Source: Ilex aquifolium
Taxonomy: Eukaryota > Streptophyta > Magnoliopsida > Aquifoliales > Aquifoliaceae
Assembly: GCA_951799425.1 (NCBI GenBank)
Contig: OX637410.1
Location: 6,138,001 to 6,202,000, forward strand
DNA length: 64,000 nucleotides
Direction of reading: 5' to 3'
Below the pieces are notes generated by a model. The model did no database searches, had not been told where the DNA came from, and worked only from the letters and a program-made list of their open reading frames with translations. The position numbers were made by a program, and so were the translations under genes. Below, one piece after another: positions 10,900-22,304 of the stretch (the first letter of the stretch is position 1; the number at the start of each line of letters is the position of its first letter).

Positions 10900-11280
10900 G
10901 ACAAAAGTAGCATGAGGTGGAAGTTTGAAAGCCTTCCACCTTGCTTGGCCGTCCCTTACCATCCGGTACCATCCGGATGGTAAAGCCTTGTAGCTTGTAT
11001 ACTTGTCGCATTCTTGGAGTTTGTGGTGTCTTGCAGCAGGGGCACGTGTCGCAGTCTGGAGCTTCCACGTGTCTCTTTTATACTTTAGTCTTCCATTGTT
11101 TTCAACTTTGCAATTTTAACCTCATATTCTCTGGTATTTCTGCATTTAACCCTGTAATTTAAACATAAAGTATTAAAACTTTAATTTAGGCACAAACCTT
11201 AATTCAAAATGTTTAATTGTTTTATTTTACAAAGTTGATTACTTAATAATTTTTTATTACACAAAAATTAGGGTTAATCA

Positions 11281-13326
11281 GAGCACATGAACATATTATA
11301 AAAGTTAATCATATGCATGAGTATCACATATGTATCTGATTTTGAACTCAACCGTATGTGCTCCTTGAATGTGTAATTTTAACAATTTACAGACTGAATT
11401 CACATTTTAGGCTTGAGATAAATAGTGGAGATGAGTAAGAACCCATGAGAGCTTTAGTGCCAATCCTTTTTTAGAGGGAACTTACATTTAATCAAAAAAC
11501 AATTTTTGAATGTCAAATTTGTTCAATAATCTCATTATGTTTGTTTTGGCTAGGTGCATGTGTGTAGTTGATTGACTTGTCTTGGATTGTACAATGCTCT
11601 CCTATGTTTATCTAGAGGTGATCTTAGGCCATATTTTTTAATATTTTGAGCCTTATCCTTGTTCTTGAGAAAATATTATCCCTAGTGCCGTGATTGAGCC
11701 TTAAGTGAAATTCATTTCTATGCCACACATTTGACCAAGCCCGTGAAATGATAAATATCTACCTTACCTTAGTTGTTCCTAGAGCTGAATATGAGTGATT
11801 GTAAAAGAGAGGGAAGTATGGTGTGGAGACTCAAACAAAGGGATAATTGATGTTGAAACTCAAGGAGTTGAATGAAAAAAGAATGAAATCCAAGAAAAAG
11901 GAGAGAGAAAGGGGTGAAACAAGAAAGAACGATCAAAGAAAAAAAGGAAAATGTTAAGGAAAAGAAAGAAAAAAACAAAGAGTGTGGTGATGGTGTTGGA
12001 ATGAAAAATTCCATTAGAAGGGAGGTGTTTTTGAAATAAAAAATCTTTCACTCGGAACAACCATCTTTGTATCATATGTCCTTCGTTTCTTTTGCCTCAA
12101 TATCGCGCCAAGGCCCCATTATAACCTTTGAAGTCCTAAATGATCTAGAGAAGCATGGGAGATGCATAATTTTAAAGAAAATGATGAGTTAGTCATGCTA
12201 CCCAATGCCCTAGCATTCTTTTCATGAGATTATGCCAAAGTCGCTTCATTTTCATACATGAACTTCATTTTTGGATTACATGGGAGCACACTTTATTTTC
12301 TACACACGATTCTATCTCACATGTACACATGGAGTGCATGCCAGGATAACTATAGTGTGATTCATTGTTAAGAGAGACCTTTGGTGAGTTTTGCATTGAA
12401 GCTGAACTTGGCTAGCCAATCGAGTGTGAATTTTGTTGCGTAAATGATTAAATTACTTGTCTAGTTCACACGCACACGAGTTTGAAAATGAATTTGTAGG
12501 TGCATACTTTAGACTAGTATTTGAGGATATAGTGATGCTCATGTGTGCTGATTTTGGCAATTTGAACAATGTGTTAAATAATTCCATGCTTGTAGAATAG
12601 GAGAATATTGCTCAAGTTTTTGATATTTGAATGAATTAGGAATGCCCTTGTTATTTGCATATGTGTCTTACATTGTGGGTGTTCATTTTTGCATTTTAAA
12701 GTAGAAATATGCCTTGACTGTTGAATGCATCGAAATTTTAAATCATGTTGCAATTTCGGTAATAACTTAGGGCATGATGGTTCAAATTGTGGTTTTTAAG
12801 GGTAGCACATGTTTTGGGAGGAGGAGAGGTCATAAAGAGAGTGTTAGAATGTATAGGGTAGATCCTGAAATGAAGTAGAGTGGAAGTGTGTTGGATAGCA
12901 GGGGTATTTTGCAAATAAGGCAAAACCTACCGGTAGGTTTTGGCCACTGGTTCTGCACCTACCGCCAAACCTATCGGTATTTTTTGCTCACTGGAGTGAA
13001 ACCTACCGGTAGGTTTCCATCGACCTACTGGTAGGTTTCGCCTTGAATGCTAAAATTAGGGCTTTTAATCGAATTTTTTTCGAGGAAACCCTTCATTGTC
13101 TCCCTAAATCACTGACCCTAAAGCATTTCCCTCTCACTCAATACACTCCCAAGCTTCCAAATCTCTAACCTTTCTCACAAATCTCTCAATTCTCAACCCT
13201 TGGGCCATTGATTTGGTGATTTTTAGTGAAAATTTGAAGGTTTTCCCCTTTAGAAACCCTAGTTGCCGAAAATCTCATAAACCCCAATCTCCTCTACTTT
13301 CTTCAATCTCTCCAAAAACCTTTGAA
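11281..13326 (+). other. Post-pol noncoding block and ORF3 leader of element C
   Basis: No gene. 11281-12700 resembles the post-pol noncoding regions of A (minus strand of 1-1000), I (52200-53700) and E (63530 onward), including the purine-rich stretch near 11870-11990. Its upstream part, with pol, is cut off by element B. From 12700 the sequence leads to ORF3 and holds a CTACCGGTAG array (12923-13039) about 290 bases before the ORF3 ATG. Confidence 0.7.
12923..13039. repeat. Palindrome array CTACCGGTAG upstream of ORF3, element C
   Basis: About four palindromes of the form AACCTACCGGTAGGTT, some decayed (for example CTACTGGTAG), separated by spacers that contain CACTGG. The young element I has a CTTCCGGAAG array at the same distance from its ORF3. 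Confidence 0.8.
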
Positions 13327-14416
13327 ATGGCTCGCCAAGTGGTGATTCCCCGGGATGCTGTGGATCCAATTGAGGGTCTCATCTTGGCTCTTTTTGCACT
13401 CTTGACTTTTGGGGCATTGTTGCTTTGCATGGCTCGAACGAAATGAACCGGGGCTGACTCTCCACAGCCCGAGGAAATGAGTACACGCAAAAGGAGCGGG
13501 GAGGGATCAAGCGGGGATTGGAATGAACAGAGAAAGCAAGGAAGCAATGAGGCGAGGTACCAATTGATCCAAGAGAAGAACGTCACGTGTGAGAGGTACC
13601 TCGACCACATTTCCCTTGGTCCAAGGAACGAGGTTGTTCAGATCATTGTTGCCCATGGGATGTCATTTTGGTTTGAGCCGGTGGAAGGGTTTAATTTGTC
13701 GTTGTGCCGAGAATTCTACCAGAAACTCAAGGTGGTGGAGGTGGATGAGGTTGAGATTTTGATGACAAATGTACGGGGTAAGACTTTTGATGTGACCCCT
13801 ACTGTTATTGCTACCCTCCTACACTACGAGAGACCAAATTCCTCCACCCCGGTATACCCCCATAACATCACTCGAGTAAGACTATCTCTGAGTTTGTGGC
13901 ATTGATGTTTGAGGACCTGACTCAGTTCAAGGGAAAGGTCCAAGTCGGGGGCCTCCAACATTCTTACGAGATTCTGAATAAGCTTCTTCATTATAACCTG
14001 CTTTCGAGGGGAGCCGAGAAGACGCCGAACATTGAAAAGTTGGTCCTTTTGGATGCGGTTATGTCGGGAAAGGCAGTTGACTTTGCACTTTTTGTATGGG
14101 AGGTCATGAAGGAATTCACCAAGACTCAAAAGCCTAAGGCCAATCTACCCTTTGGGAACTTGGTGACTCGTATGTGCAAGAATTTCAAAGTGAAGGCCTA
14201 TGTATTTGACAAGCTCACTCCCCCCGAGAACAGGGCTATTGGAAAGGCCAGTAGCATGAAGAGGACGGCTATGAGCCGTAGTGAGCGGCCGCTGGACCTT
14301 CCTTATCTGCTGAGCCATCTGTTGGCCTTCTACTGGACCGTCTGTGTCAGTCCTATCGACCTCTGTACCTGAGCGCTCAATATCTAAGCGCCTCGATGCA
14401 CTATAGGTGACAGTGC

Positions 14417-16120
14417 ATGGGTGCTTGTTGAAAAACATTATTGTTTTCTAACCTCTAAAAACCATCCCTTAGAATGTGTAGTGTATGGATAAAGGAGAGT
14501 GTCACTCTCCCTTGGGATAGTGTCAAAAGAAAGGGCAAGGAGAAAGGAAAATGAGATGGTGGAAATGTGAAATGTGAATGCACAAAAAATGTGTGTGTGT
14601 GTGTACAAAAGTGCTCCCCAAGCGCAAGGAGTCTTTTGCTTGTCGTGTTTTACTTGGAATGAGTATTCCAAGGTCATCTCCTTAGGGAAGGAAAGTTCAA
14701 GTGTGTGAAGGTGATTTTGGTGAACAAAAGAGAAAAGTGTAAAATCTTTTGTTTGTGTTTTGGTTTGTGATAGTTTGTGAATGAAAATGAAATAAAACAA
14801 GTGTTGGCTAATCCAAAAAGTTCACTCCAATGAGGATGTCAATCCAACTCAAAGCCTTCCTCCAATGATGCATAGATGAACGATTGATTTGTGGGAAGCT
14901 AGAGACGAAATGGAGGTGAGGATCCAAGCATAACCCGTGACCAGGCCTACGGGATATCAAAGACTCACAACCGCATCCACTCTCAACCCAGTCAAACCGA
15001 ACCACTGTACACCGAGTGGAGGAAAAAAGAAGAGTTGAAATGGAATCCTCACGGGGAGGTCTCCCTTGGATTAACCAACTAAAACTCTAGCTAATCATAC
15101 TTGAAGGAAAGAAAATGATGTAATGGAAAGACATTGTAGAGAAATGAAGATTTGAACTTAGTTTAATGCAAGAAAACTTAACTACAAAGAGAGAAATGCA
15201 ATACCCACTTTAAAACTAAGAAATGAAGAAAGCTTGACATAACAATGGTGAAATGTAAAATGTAGAACTAAACTTGAAATGAACTTGAAATAAATGACAT
15301 TAAAGACAATAAATGAAGCTTACAAGATCCTTACAAAAGATTACAAGTGAAAATGGGTGAAGACAATGCAAAAATCTAACTATTCATCATCTTCTTCACC
15401 AAAACTACTCCTAAGCTTAGATAGCCACACACAAAATCTTATGTGAATGCTGAATATATAGAGTGTAGAGACTTCAAATTTCGTCCATGAGGCTCCCCTA
15501 GCCTGTGTGTGCAGGCTTCCCATCAATGGGAAGAGATTTCATGGCTTGGACAGGCTAGGAGCAGCCTACCCAGCAACTCCCCAGGCAGCCCCCTTCTCTC
15601 CCATCCTCATTAATCACATAGGCTCCAAACTTGCAATCAAGGGTGTGAAAGGGGTGAATAGTGTTGTGGGCGTGTCAAGGGAGCATGGGAGGTCTGTTGG
15701 TGGGACCCTCAAAGCAACATACATGAGTTACAGAGCATTTGGGCAGATCAGGCAAAGCGTACCGGTACGCGTACCGGTACGTCGAACTCCAGTGGTTTTA
15801 GCGTACCGGTACACATACCGGTACGCTGAACTCCAGTAGCCTTAGCATACCGGTACGTGTACCGGTACGGTTTGGCCGACTTCCTGATTTTCTGATTTCC
15901 TCCTCTCCTGAGCTATCCCCAAGCTACCTGTTCATCCTCATTTGTCTTAAATGGTTTGGGAAGGCCTTAAGAAGCCTCATTTCGCACCTTTTAACTGCAA
16001 ACACCAAATATCATCGTTAAGAACTCAATTAACCCAACTCCCATAATTTAATCTCCAAAATCAATTAAAATAAGATGATTAGCACATAAAAATATACAAA
16101 ATTTTGTGCTAATCAATGGG
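14417..16120 (-). mobile_element. Solo Athila-like LTR with ATGGG target duplication
   Basis: The LTR proper is 14422-16115 (1694 bp, TGCTTG...GCTAATCA), flanked by ATGGG at 14417-14421 and 16116-16120. It has no primer site or polypurine tract beside it; ORF3 of element C resumes directly. It arose by recombination between two LTRs of an inserted element. It carries a six-unit GTACCGGTAC array (15758-15869) and the 15-bp inverted repeat (14803-14817 with 15065-15079). Confidence 0.9.
15758..15869. repeat. Palindrome array CGTACCGGTACG in the solo LTR
   Basis: Six palindromes arranged as three pairs, each pair followed by a spacer such as AACTCCAGTGG. It begins about 245 bases from the LTR 5' end. 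Confidence 0.85.
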
Positions 16121-16327
16121 ATCTCTGCAATGATGACTCGTCTGTTCCAGCACATATTCCCCAACGAGCCTATCTAGGGTGGACCTCCACCTTCAGGCTT
16201 TGCCCCCTCAACATCCATAGTGGTTGAGGTGGGAGAGACAGACAATGGCAGTGATGATGAGGAGGATGCGGCTGGTGACGGTGACGATGATGATGATAGT
16301 GATGATGGGGAGGAGGGAGACGAGTAG

Positions 16328-16657
16328 TTTGTTATTGTTTTTGTTCTTGTGGGATAGGGGTTGTACATATCTTGGAGTGGAGTAATTGGCCTTGTAGAAG
16401 AGTCTTTAGGCCTTAGGCCAGTTTCTTTCTTTTTTGAAGTCTGACTCCATGTACTCCAATTTTGAAACACATTAATGAAATACCACAATTTTTGTTCCAT
16501 TGTGTGCCAAGTTCATTTCGATAATTGCATTATGATTTTTGTATTTTAAGTGTTTGATTGATGACTTGTGGAAATGGATTATTGCAATTTCATACTTGTT
16601 TGTTTTGGTTTGAAGATAAATTTTGCTAGGGACTAGCAAAGCTCAAGTTGGGGGGTG
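16328..16657 (+). other. 3' noncoding end of element C with hairpin and polypurine tract
   Basis: After ORF3 there is about 300 bp without a gene. At its end a hairpin TTTGCTAG-GGA-CTAGCAAA (16622-16640) precedes the polypurine tract AAGTTGGGGGGTG (16645-16657), which abuts the 3' LTR. Confidence 0.85.
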
Positions 16658-18345
16658 TGATTAGCACAAAATATTGCATTTTTCAAGTGTATTTGCATCC
16701 CTTTTGTGGTAGCTTATGTGGTTAATATGTGTGGAAATGCATTGGTTGTGCTATTAATGGAATTTCGGCATGTTTGCAGATAAAGGTGATAAATGATGCT
16801 TGTTAAGCCTTCTCATAGTTTTTAAGATGAATGAAGATGAAGGGATGGCTTGACGATAGCTAAGGAGGTGAAGAAACCAAGAAATCAGCAAAACAAGGGA
16901 AAACCTACCAGTAGGCCATACCAGTAGGTTTTAGCTACTGGACCTGCACCTACCGCCAAACCTACCGATAGGTTTTGCCCATTGGAGTGAACCCTACCGG
17001 TAGGTTTCCATCGACCTACCGGTAGGTTTTACTGAAAATTGCCATATTCTACATATCAACCTTTGCAACCATGGGGGTCCCAGCAAGCATTCTCCCACTT
17101 GTCCCTGACATGCCTTACACACAGACATCCCCTCATACACTCATGCTTGGACTTTTGGAGCTTTGGACATTAATGAGGTGAGAGGAGAGAGAATATGTTG
17201 GGTGTGCAGGCTATGCCTGCACTAGCTAGTCCAAGCCATCCTTTTTAGCCCCTATTGATTGGGATCACATCACACAGCTAGGGGATGGCTCCATGGACGT
17301 TTTTTTGGGCATGCTCCTTCACTATATTTTGAAAGGATTAGATAGATTTACATGGAATATAGAGAGAGAGAGAGAGTCCAAGGAAGATGATGAATAGTGC
17401 TAGAGAGAGAAGTTAATATTTTTGCATTTTCTTCCATATAAATTGCTTTGTAATCCATTGTAAGACTTGTTTAAGCTTTGTTTAATGTCTTTAATGTCAT
17501 TTATTACAAGCACATTTCAAGTTTAGTCTTTCATTCTAGCTTTTACCATTAATGCATTCAAGTTTTCATCTCAAAGCTTGTCAAATGGGTATTAAATGCA
17601 CTTCTTTGTAGTTTTGTGTTTTCTTGCATTAACTTAGCTCAAATCTTCATTCCCTTACAATGTCTTTCCATTCCATTATTGTCTTTGCATTAAGTATGAG
17701 TAGCTAAGTTTTTAAGTTGGCTAATCCAAGGGAGACCTCCTCTTGGGTATGCCATTTCAACTCATTTTTTTTTCCCCCTCGCAGTGTACGTTGGTTCAGT
17801 TTGACTGGGTTGGGGTGTGGACATGGTTGTGAGTTCTTGATACACCGTAGGCATTGTCACGGGGTATACTTGAATCCTCACCTCCATTTTAGTCTCGAGC
17901 TTCCCACGAATCAATCGAACATCTAGACACTATTGGGGGAAGATCTTCAGTTGAGTTGGCATTCTCATTGGAATGAACCCTTCGGATTAGCCAACACTTT
18001 TCCCATTTCATTTTTATCAAGATACAATCACAACCCAAACTTCAAACAACAATAGATTTTTACACTTTACCCTTTTTACCAAGATCACCTTCAACACGAG
18101 TCACCGTCTTCCCTGAGGAGACGACCTTGGAATACTTTTCCAAGTAAAACACAACTCTCAAAAGACTCCTTGCGCTTGGGGAGCACTTTTGTTCACACAC
18201 ATAGTACATTTCATTCATCCACGATTCCGTTGCCATTTCTTTTGACATAATTTCAAGGGAGAGTGACACTCCCCTTCACACATACGCCATGCATACATTG
18301 AGGGTGATGTCCGGAGCTTAGGATATACTACAACGGAAAATATCA
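16658..18345 (+). repeat. 3' LTR of element C
   Basis: About 1688 bp beginning TGATTAGCACAAAATATTGC. The right end is set at TATCA, where sequence switches to minus-strand gag of element D. It holds a CTACCGGTAG array (16901-17030), an AG microsatellite (17361-17376), the 15-bp inverted repeat (17716-17730 with 17983-17995) and the CTTGGAA hairpin near 18127. The 5' LTR of C lies outside the window. Confidence 0.8.
16901..17030. repeat. Palindrome array CTACCGGTAG, C 3' LTR
   Basis: Five or six units, several with CCGG decayed to CCAG or CCGA. Spacers include TAGCTACTGG and a degenerate half-unit ACCTACCGCC, the same arrangement as 12923-13039 in this element. Confidence 0.8.
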
Positions 18346-19367
18346 AGCAACCAAACCCTTGTTGGGGTGGGTTTTGTGAAAACCCTTGTTGATTGGATCG
18401 GGAGTATTGGGAGCTAGACGATGGGCCTTGACCATGATATGGTTGGTTTTGCTTGGGTGGAATGGGAGGTGATAATGAGCTAGACCCATGAGGAATGGGA
18501 TTATCATTCTTCCAACTAAAGTTCGGGTGATAACTCCAACCCGGATTGCATGTGTTGGAGTGTGGATAAAATGATTGCCTACTTTGATTGAAGGCATTCA
18601 CTTGATCATGGTATACCTCTTTGAGTGTCGGAATGTTTGGGTACTCCGAGATGGAATGCTCAACACTCTCACAAATAGAGCGAAATTCCTTGTCTGGCAA
18701 TTCCCTCATAGAAGAAACTCACCAATTGCCATGGTCTGAATCCATAATGTGGAATGGAGTGTAGCAAATCCTTGTATCTATCCCAACATTGATAAAAATG
18801 CTGATTTGGTTTGTTTGAAAAGTTTTGAATTTGTTTCTTAAGAGCAATGGTCTTGGGGACGGGAAAAAAATTGTTAAAAAATTCGGAAAACATTTGTGCC
18901 CAAGAACTTATCGATCGGGGTTACAATGAGTTCAACCAAGTTTTGGTTTTGCCTTTGAGGGAGAAGGGAAATAATTTCATGCGTGCCATGTCCTCCAGGG
19001 CATGATTGGTGATGAATGTTCCAACAATTTCCTCAAATTCCTTAATGTGTAAATAAGGATTTTCTCTTTCAATTCCATGGAATTGAGGAAGTAGTTGTAA
19101 CATTCCCGGTTTAACAAGAAAACCATGGGCTTGCACTGGCAAAAGTATACAAGAGGGTGTGGTGCTTCGAGTTGGTTGGAGATAATCCCTCATTGACCTC
19201 GTTGGAGGATCAATTGGGATATTGTTTCCTTCATTTCTGGGATGGGGGAATTGCATTCGGGGGTTTGGCACTTGAGGGTTTTGCACTCCCCCGCCCCTTG
19301 GAACATTGGCACCTACATCCCCAAAATTGTCTTCGGCATCCTTGGGTGGGTCTTAATCTAGATTCAT
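18346..19367 (-). pseudogene. Gag of element D, truncated and broken
   Basis: Starts at the ATG at 19367 (MNLD, as in element E) and is closed by TAA at 19353-19355 where E has Gln, and by another stop at 18921-18923. The capsid-like part (KTWLNSL ... FYQCWDRYKDLL ... WQLVSFFYEGI) is recognisable. A deletion of a few hundred bases relative to E removes the stretch between EGI and the SVEHSISE region near 18700. The C-terminal proline- and glutamine-rich part is cut by insertion of element C at about 18346. Not functional. Confidence 0.75.
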
Positions 19368-19564
19368 GTTTGGTCCTAGGGCTCGTCTCACTAGTCTATT
19401 TTGGTCGTCCCGTCCCCACATACAAAAACACTATCTATAATGAAAGAAAGAAGATACAATACACAAATATGTACAAAGGAGCAGCATACCTTGGTCCTTG
19501 ATGAAAATCACGGGACTTACCTCCGTTGTTCCGAAATCACCTTCCGAATTCGACGCTTAGCCTT
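19368..19564 (-). other. Leader of element D
   Basis: About 200 bases between gag and the primer site. It resembles the leaders of E (24030-24220) and I (59755-59946). I see no ORF of note. Confidence 0.6.
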
Positions 19565-19581
19565 CCACGACAACGGTGCCA
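19565..19581 (-). other. Decayed primer-binding site (tRNA-Asp type), element D
   Basis: The plus strand reads CCACGACAACGGTGCCA, three mismatches from the tRNA-Asp 3' end, four bases from the LTR at 19586. Confidence 0.75.
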
Positions 19582-19585
19582 AAAA

Positions 19586-21228
19586 TGTTTGATTACATTC
19601 CCTAATCTCCAAACATGATCCCGGTAGTGTGTATATGACTTATGTGAGTAGGTGAGTGTCACTCTCCCTCGGATTCGATGCTGGAAATGGGGAAAAAACG
19701 TGTGTGTGAATAAAAATGTGTGTGGGTGTGCAAAAGTGCTCCCCAAGCGAAGAGAGACTTGCAATGTCGTGTTTTACGTGGAATTGAGTATTCCAAGGTC
19801 GTCTCCTCAAGGAAGGAAGGTCGAATTGTAGTGAAGGGTGATTTGCAAAATGAAATGATAAAAATCAACTAAATGCAAGAAAACAAGGTTGGCTAATCCA
19901 AAGAGGTCATTCCAATGGGAATGGCAAATCAACTAAATTCATTCTACCATTGGTGTATCGGTGTTTGATTGATTCGTAGGAAGTGAGGGACTAATGTGGA
20001 GGTGTAGGCTCAAGCATACCCCGTGAAAAGTCTACGGTGTATCAAGAGCTCACAACCACGTCCGCACTCAACCTAGTCAAACCAAACACTTTACACTACA
20101 AGGAAGAATGAATGATAGTTGATTTAGCATACCCAAGACGAAATTCCCCTTGGATTAGCCAACTAAAAGCTTAGCTACCCATAATCAAAGCAAGAAGATA
20201 CACAATATAGAGGGACATGGTGATGAAATAAAGCTTAGAACTTGTATTGATGCCAAAAAAGTTAAACTACAAAAGCAAATTCATTTCATACCCAAATATA
20301 AAGCTTGGAAAGAAAAACCAAATGTAAACATGGAAATACAAGAACATGAAGCTAGACTTGATTACACTTGAAATAAATGAGATTAAAGTGCATGATGTAA
20401 AGATTACAAGTGATTTAAGGATTACTACAATTGAAATGGTGCAATAAATGCAAAAACCTAACTTTCTCTCTCTAAAACTTCATCTTCTTCCTTGTGCTTC
20501 TCTCTTTGAACTTGTGTGTGTAGCTGAATCATTCTGTAGCAGTCCTCCAATTTTCTTCTATACCCCCTATGGTCTATAAGACCTAAAGTGTCATGTGTGG
20601 AGGGAGTATGGACACTGCCACAAGCAACCACATGGCAACATGCCTCCTCCATGCTTCCCCCAACCACTCCTCTTTTCTCTCTTCCTCCTCCATGCTTTCT
20701 CTTCCAAAATCAGGCTTTAGGTGTAAGAGAGCATCCTAGTGTGTCATAGATGTCAGGGCATGTGTGGGGTGACAAAAGGTGGGCCCCCCAAGTAGGTGGA
20801 GTTGAGATTGCAGGCTTCTAGCGTTTATGGGCCAAACCTACCGGTAGAACGATCATAAAACTTACCGGTATGTTTTTTTCCTATAGGAAAAACCTACCGG
20901 TAGGTTTTGGCAGAGGCTGCAGTAGAAGACATCCAGTGTACTAAACCTATCGGTAGGTTTTGACCAACTTCTACCAGTAGGTTTTCTCTTGTCTTGGCAT
21001 TTTCTTGGTCGCTTGATGTCCCGAGTCATCCGTTAAGCCTTCCCTTATTATCCATTGAATTTAAGCACGTGATGGGAGGCTTAATACACACCCTTACCTG
21101 TTCTTTAACTACAATCACATGAATCTCCATTAAAAGTGAGTTTAAGTGCATTTTTTCTATTTTCACCACAAAAGCAAGTATAAATGGGTGTAAAGAGATA
21201 CATGATATGCAATAATCTATGCTCATCA
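19586..21228 (-). repeat. LTR of element D
   Basis: 1643 bp, TGTTTG...GCTCATCA. On its left lie a primer site and gag; on its right lie a polypurine tract and ORF3. So, as in the A tandem, one LTR joins the 5' end of one copy and the 3' end of another. It holds a CTACCGGTAG array (20834-20984) and a perfect 15-bp inverted repeat (19888-19902 with 20149-20163). Confidence 0.85.
20834..20984. repeat. Palindrome array CTACCGGTAG, D LTR
   Basis: About five units of AACCTACCGGTAGGTT type, two of them decayed at the CCGG core, starting about 240 bases from the LTR 5' end. Confidence 0.8.
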
Positions 21229-21264
21229 CACTCCCCAACTTGATTTTTGCTAGTACCTAGCAAA
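21229..21264 (-). other. Polypurine tract with hairpin, element D
   Basis: On the minus strand a hairpin TTTGCTAG-GTA-CTAGCAAA (21246-21264) is followed by AAGTTGGGGAGTG (21229-21241), which abuts the LTR. Confidence 0.8.
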
Positions 21265-21549
21265 CTTTATTTCCAAACAATAATGCATAAAAATAAAACT
21301 ATCCATTCATGTAAGACAATTCACCAAACAATCAAAACACTCAAATCATAATGCAATTCAGTGAATGACTTGGGCAAATTGAAATGAAACAAATGTGGTT
21401 CTTTCATTAACAACTTCCAAACAGTTCAGTACAATGATTTTGAAACAAAAACAAAACGGCCTAAACTCCTAGAGACTCTTCTACTTAGCCGACAACCCTA
21501 AACACTAACTGTGCAACTACCAAAAGCAATAAAACCTAAAGAAATCTCC
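21265..21549 (-). other. 3' noncoding region of element D
   Basis: Between ORF3 and the polypurine tract; no gene seen. Corresponds to 16328-16620 in element C. Confidence 0.6.
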
Positions 21550-22304
21550 CTACTCCTCATCATCGTCTCCTATCCCCTCCTCCTTGCTCTCATAGTCCTT
21601 GCTCTCCTCATCACCGAAGTCCTCATCATTGGAACCCTCCACCTCAACAACAGTAGAAGCCATGGGGGCAGAGGTAGAAAGCCCGATAGTAGAAGGCGGA
21701 GGCACATCAAAGATCGGCTCTCCCGGGAAAGTGTGCTCGTAAATCCTCTTCATTATCAAGGAGAGCTGATGCATTGTCCCACCAAGGCCATCCATCCTCT
21801 TCTTCGTAGCTTCTAGGCACTGAGAAACTGTGCGAGGCGGGGCAGTGGTGGATGGCCCGGCAGTGGACAGTCCAGCCGTGGATGGCTCAGCTCTAGGTGC
21901 CCTTGCCCTTCCCCTCCTGTCATCACCGTTCTCTTGCTGCTCCTAGACTTACTGATGGCTCCGAACTCCCGAGGTAGCAACACATCCGAGTAGTAGGCTT
22001 TGACGTTGGAGTGGTAGCACATCTTTGTGACCAAGTTGGCGAATGGGAGATTCGCCTTCTACTTCCTAGCCTGGGTGAACTCCTTCATAAACTCCCAAAT
22101 CATCAGTGCCACACCCATCCTCTTCCCCATCATAAAAGTGTGGAGGAGGACAAGCTTTTCTTCCCTTGGGGTCTTCTCCGCACCTCGGGGTATCAAGTTG
22201 TAATGCAGAACATTATTCATCACCCCGTATGAATGCTTGTGGGCTTCGACTTGAATTTTTTTCTTGAATTGTGTCAGGCCCTCATACATCAACTGTACGT
22301 ACTC
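21550..22304 (-). pseudogene. ORF3 fragment of element D
   Basis: Minus-strand remnant of the same post-pol protein as in C and I. Recognisable pieces: LTQFKKKIQVEAHKHSYGVM and VLHYNLIPRGAEKTP (22292-22059), KMCYHSNVKAYY to GAISKSRSSKR (22034 on), and the C-terminal region with the strongly acidic tail (21795-21550). A TAG at 22059-22061 and at least one frameshift separate them. The N-terminal half, with the membrane segment, is cut off by insertion of element E at 22305. Not functional. Confidence 0.75.

Larger units (their letters stand above)
9422..11280 (-). repeat. 5' LTR of element B (divergent Athila-like family)
   Basis: 1859 bp with ends TGATT...AATCA. Its sequence is unlike the other Athila-like LTRs here and it lacks their dense palindrome arrays. 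It carries internal repeats at 9805-10135 and a duplicated 68-bp module (10164-10231, 10324-10391). A TATA box is visible at 10892-10899. The flank at 11281 is the post-pol block of element C, so B inserted into C. The long frames inside it are not genes. Confidence 0.8.
13327..16327 (+). pseudogene. ORF3 (post-pol, env-position protein) of element C, broken
   Basis: Relative of the 463-residue ORF3 of element I. The ATG at 13327 is chosen because the MAR start and the following membrane segment (about residues 15-36, rich in L, A and F) match I. Breaks: a TGA at 13444 where I has Arg (CGA to TGA), a frameshift near 13870-13890, insertion of a solo LTR at 14422-16115, and a TAG near 16171. 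The middle part (EFYQKL, VRGKTFDV) resembles the 'putative plant transposon protein' domain often found in such ORFs. The tail at 16121-16327 is strongly acidic, ending at TAG 16325. Function unknown; not translatable as it stands. Confidence 0.75.

Noticed and set aside
17361..17376. AG microsatellite
   Set aside because: A short simple repeat within the C LTR with no sign of a role.
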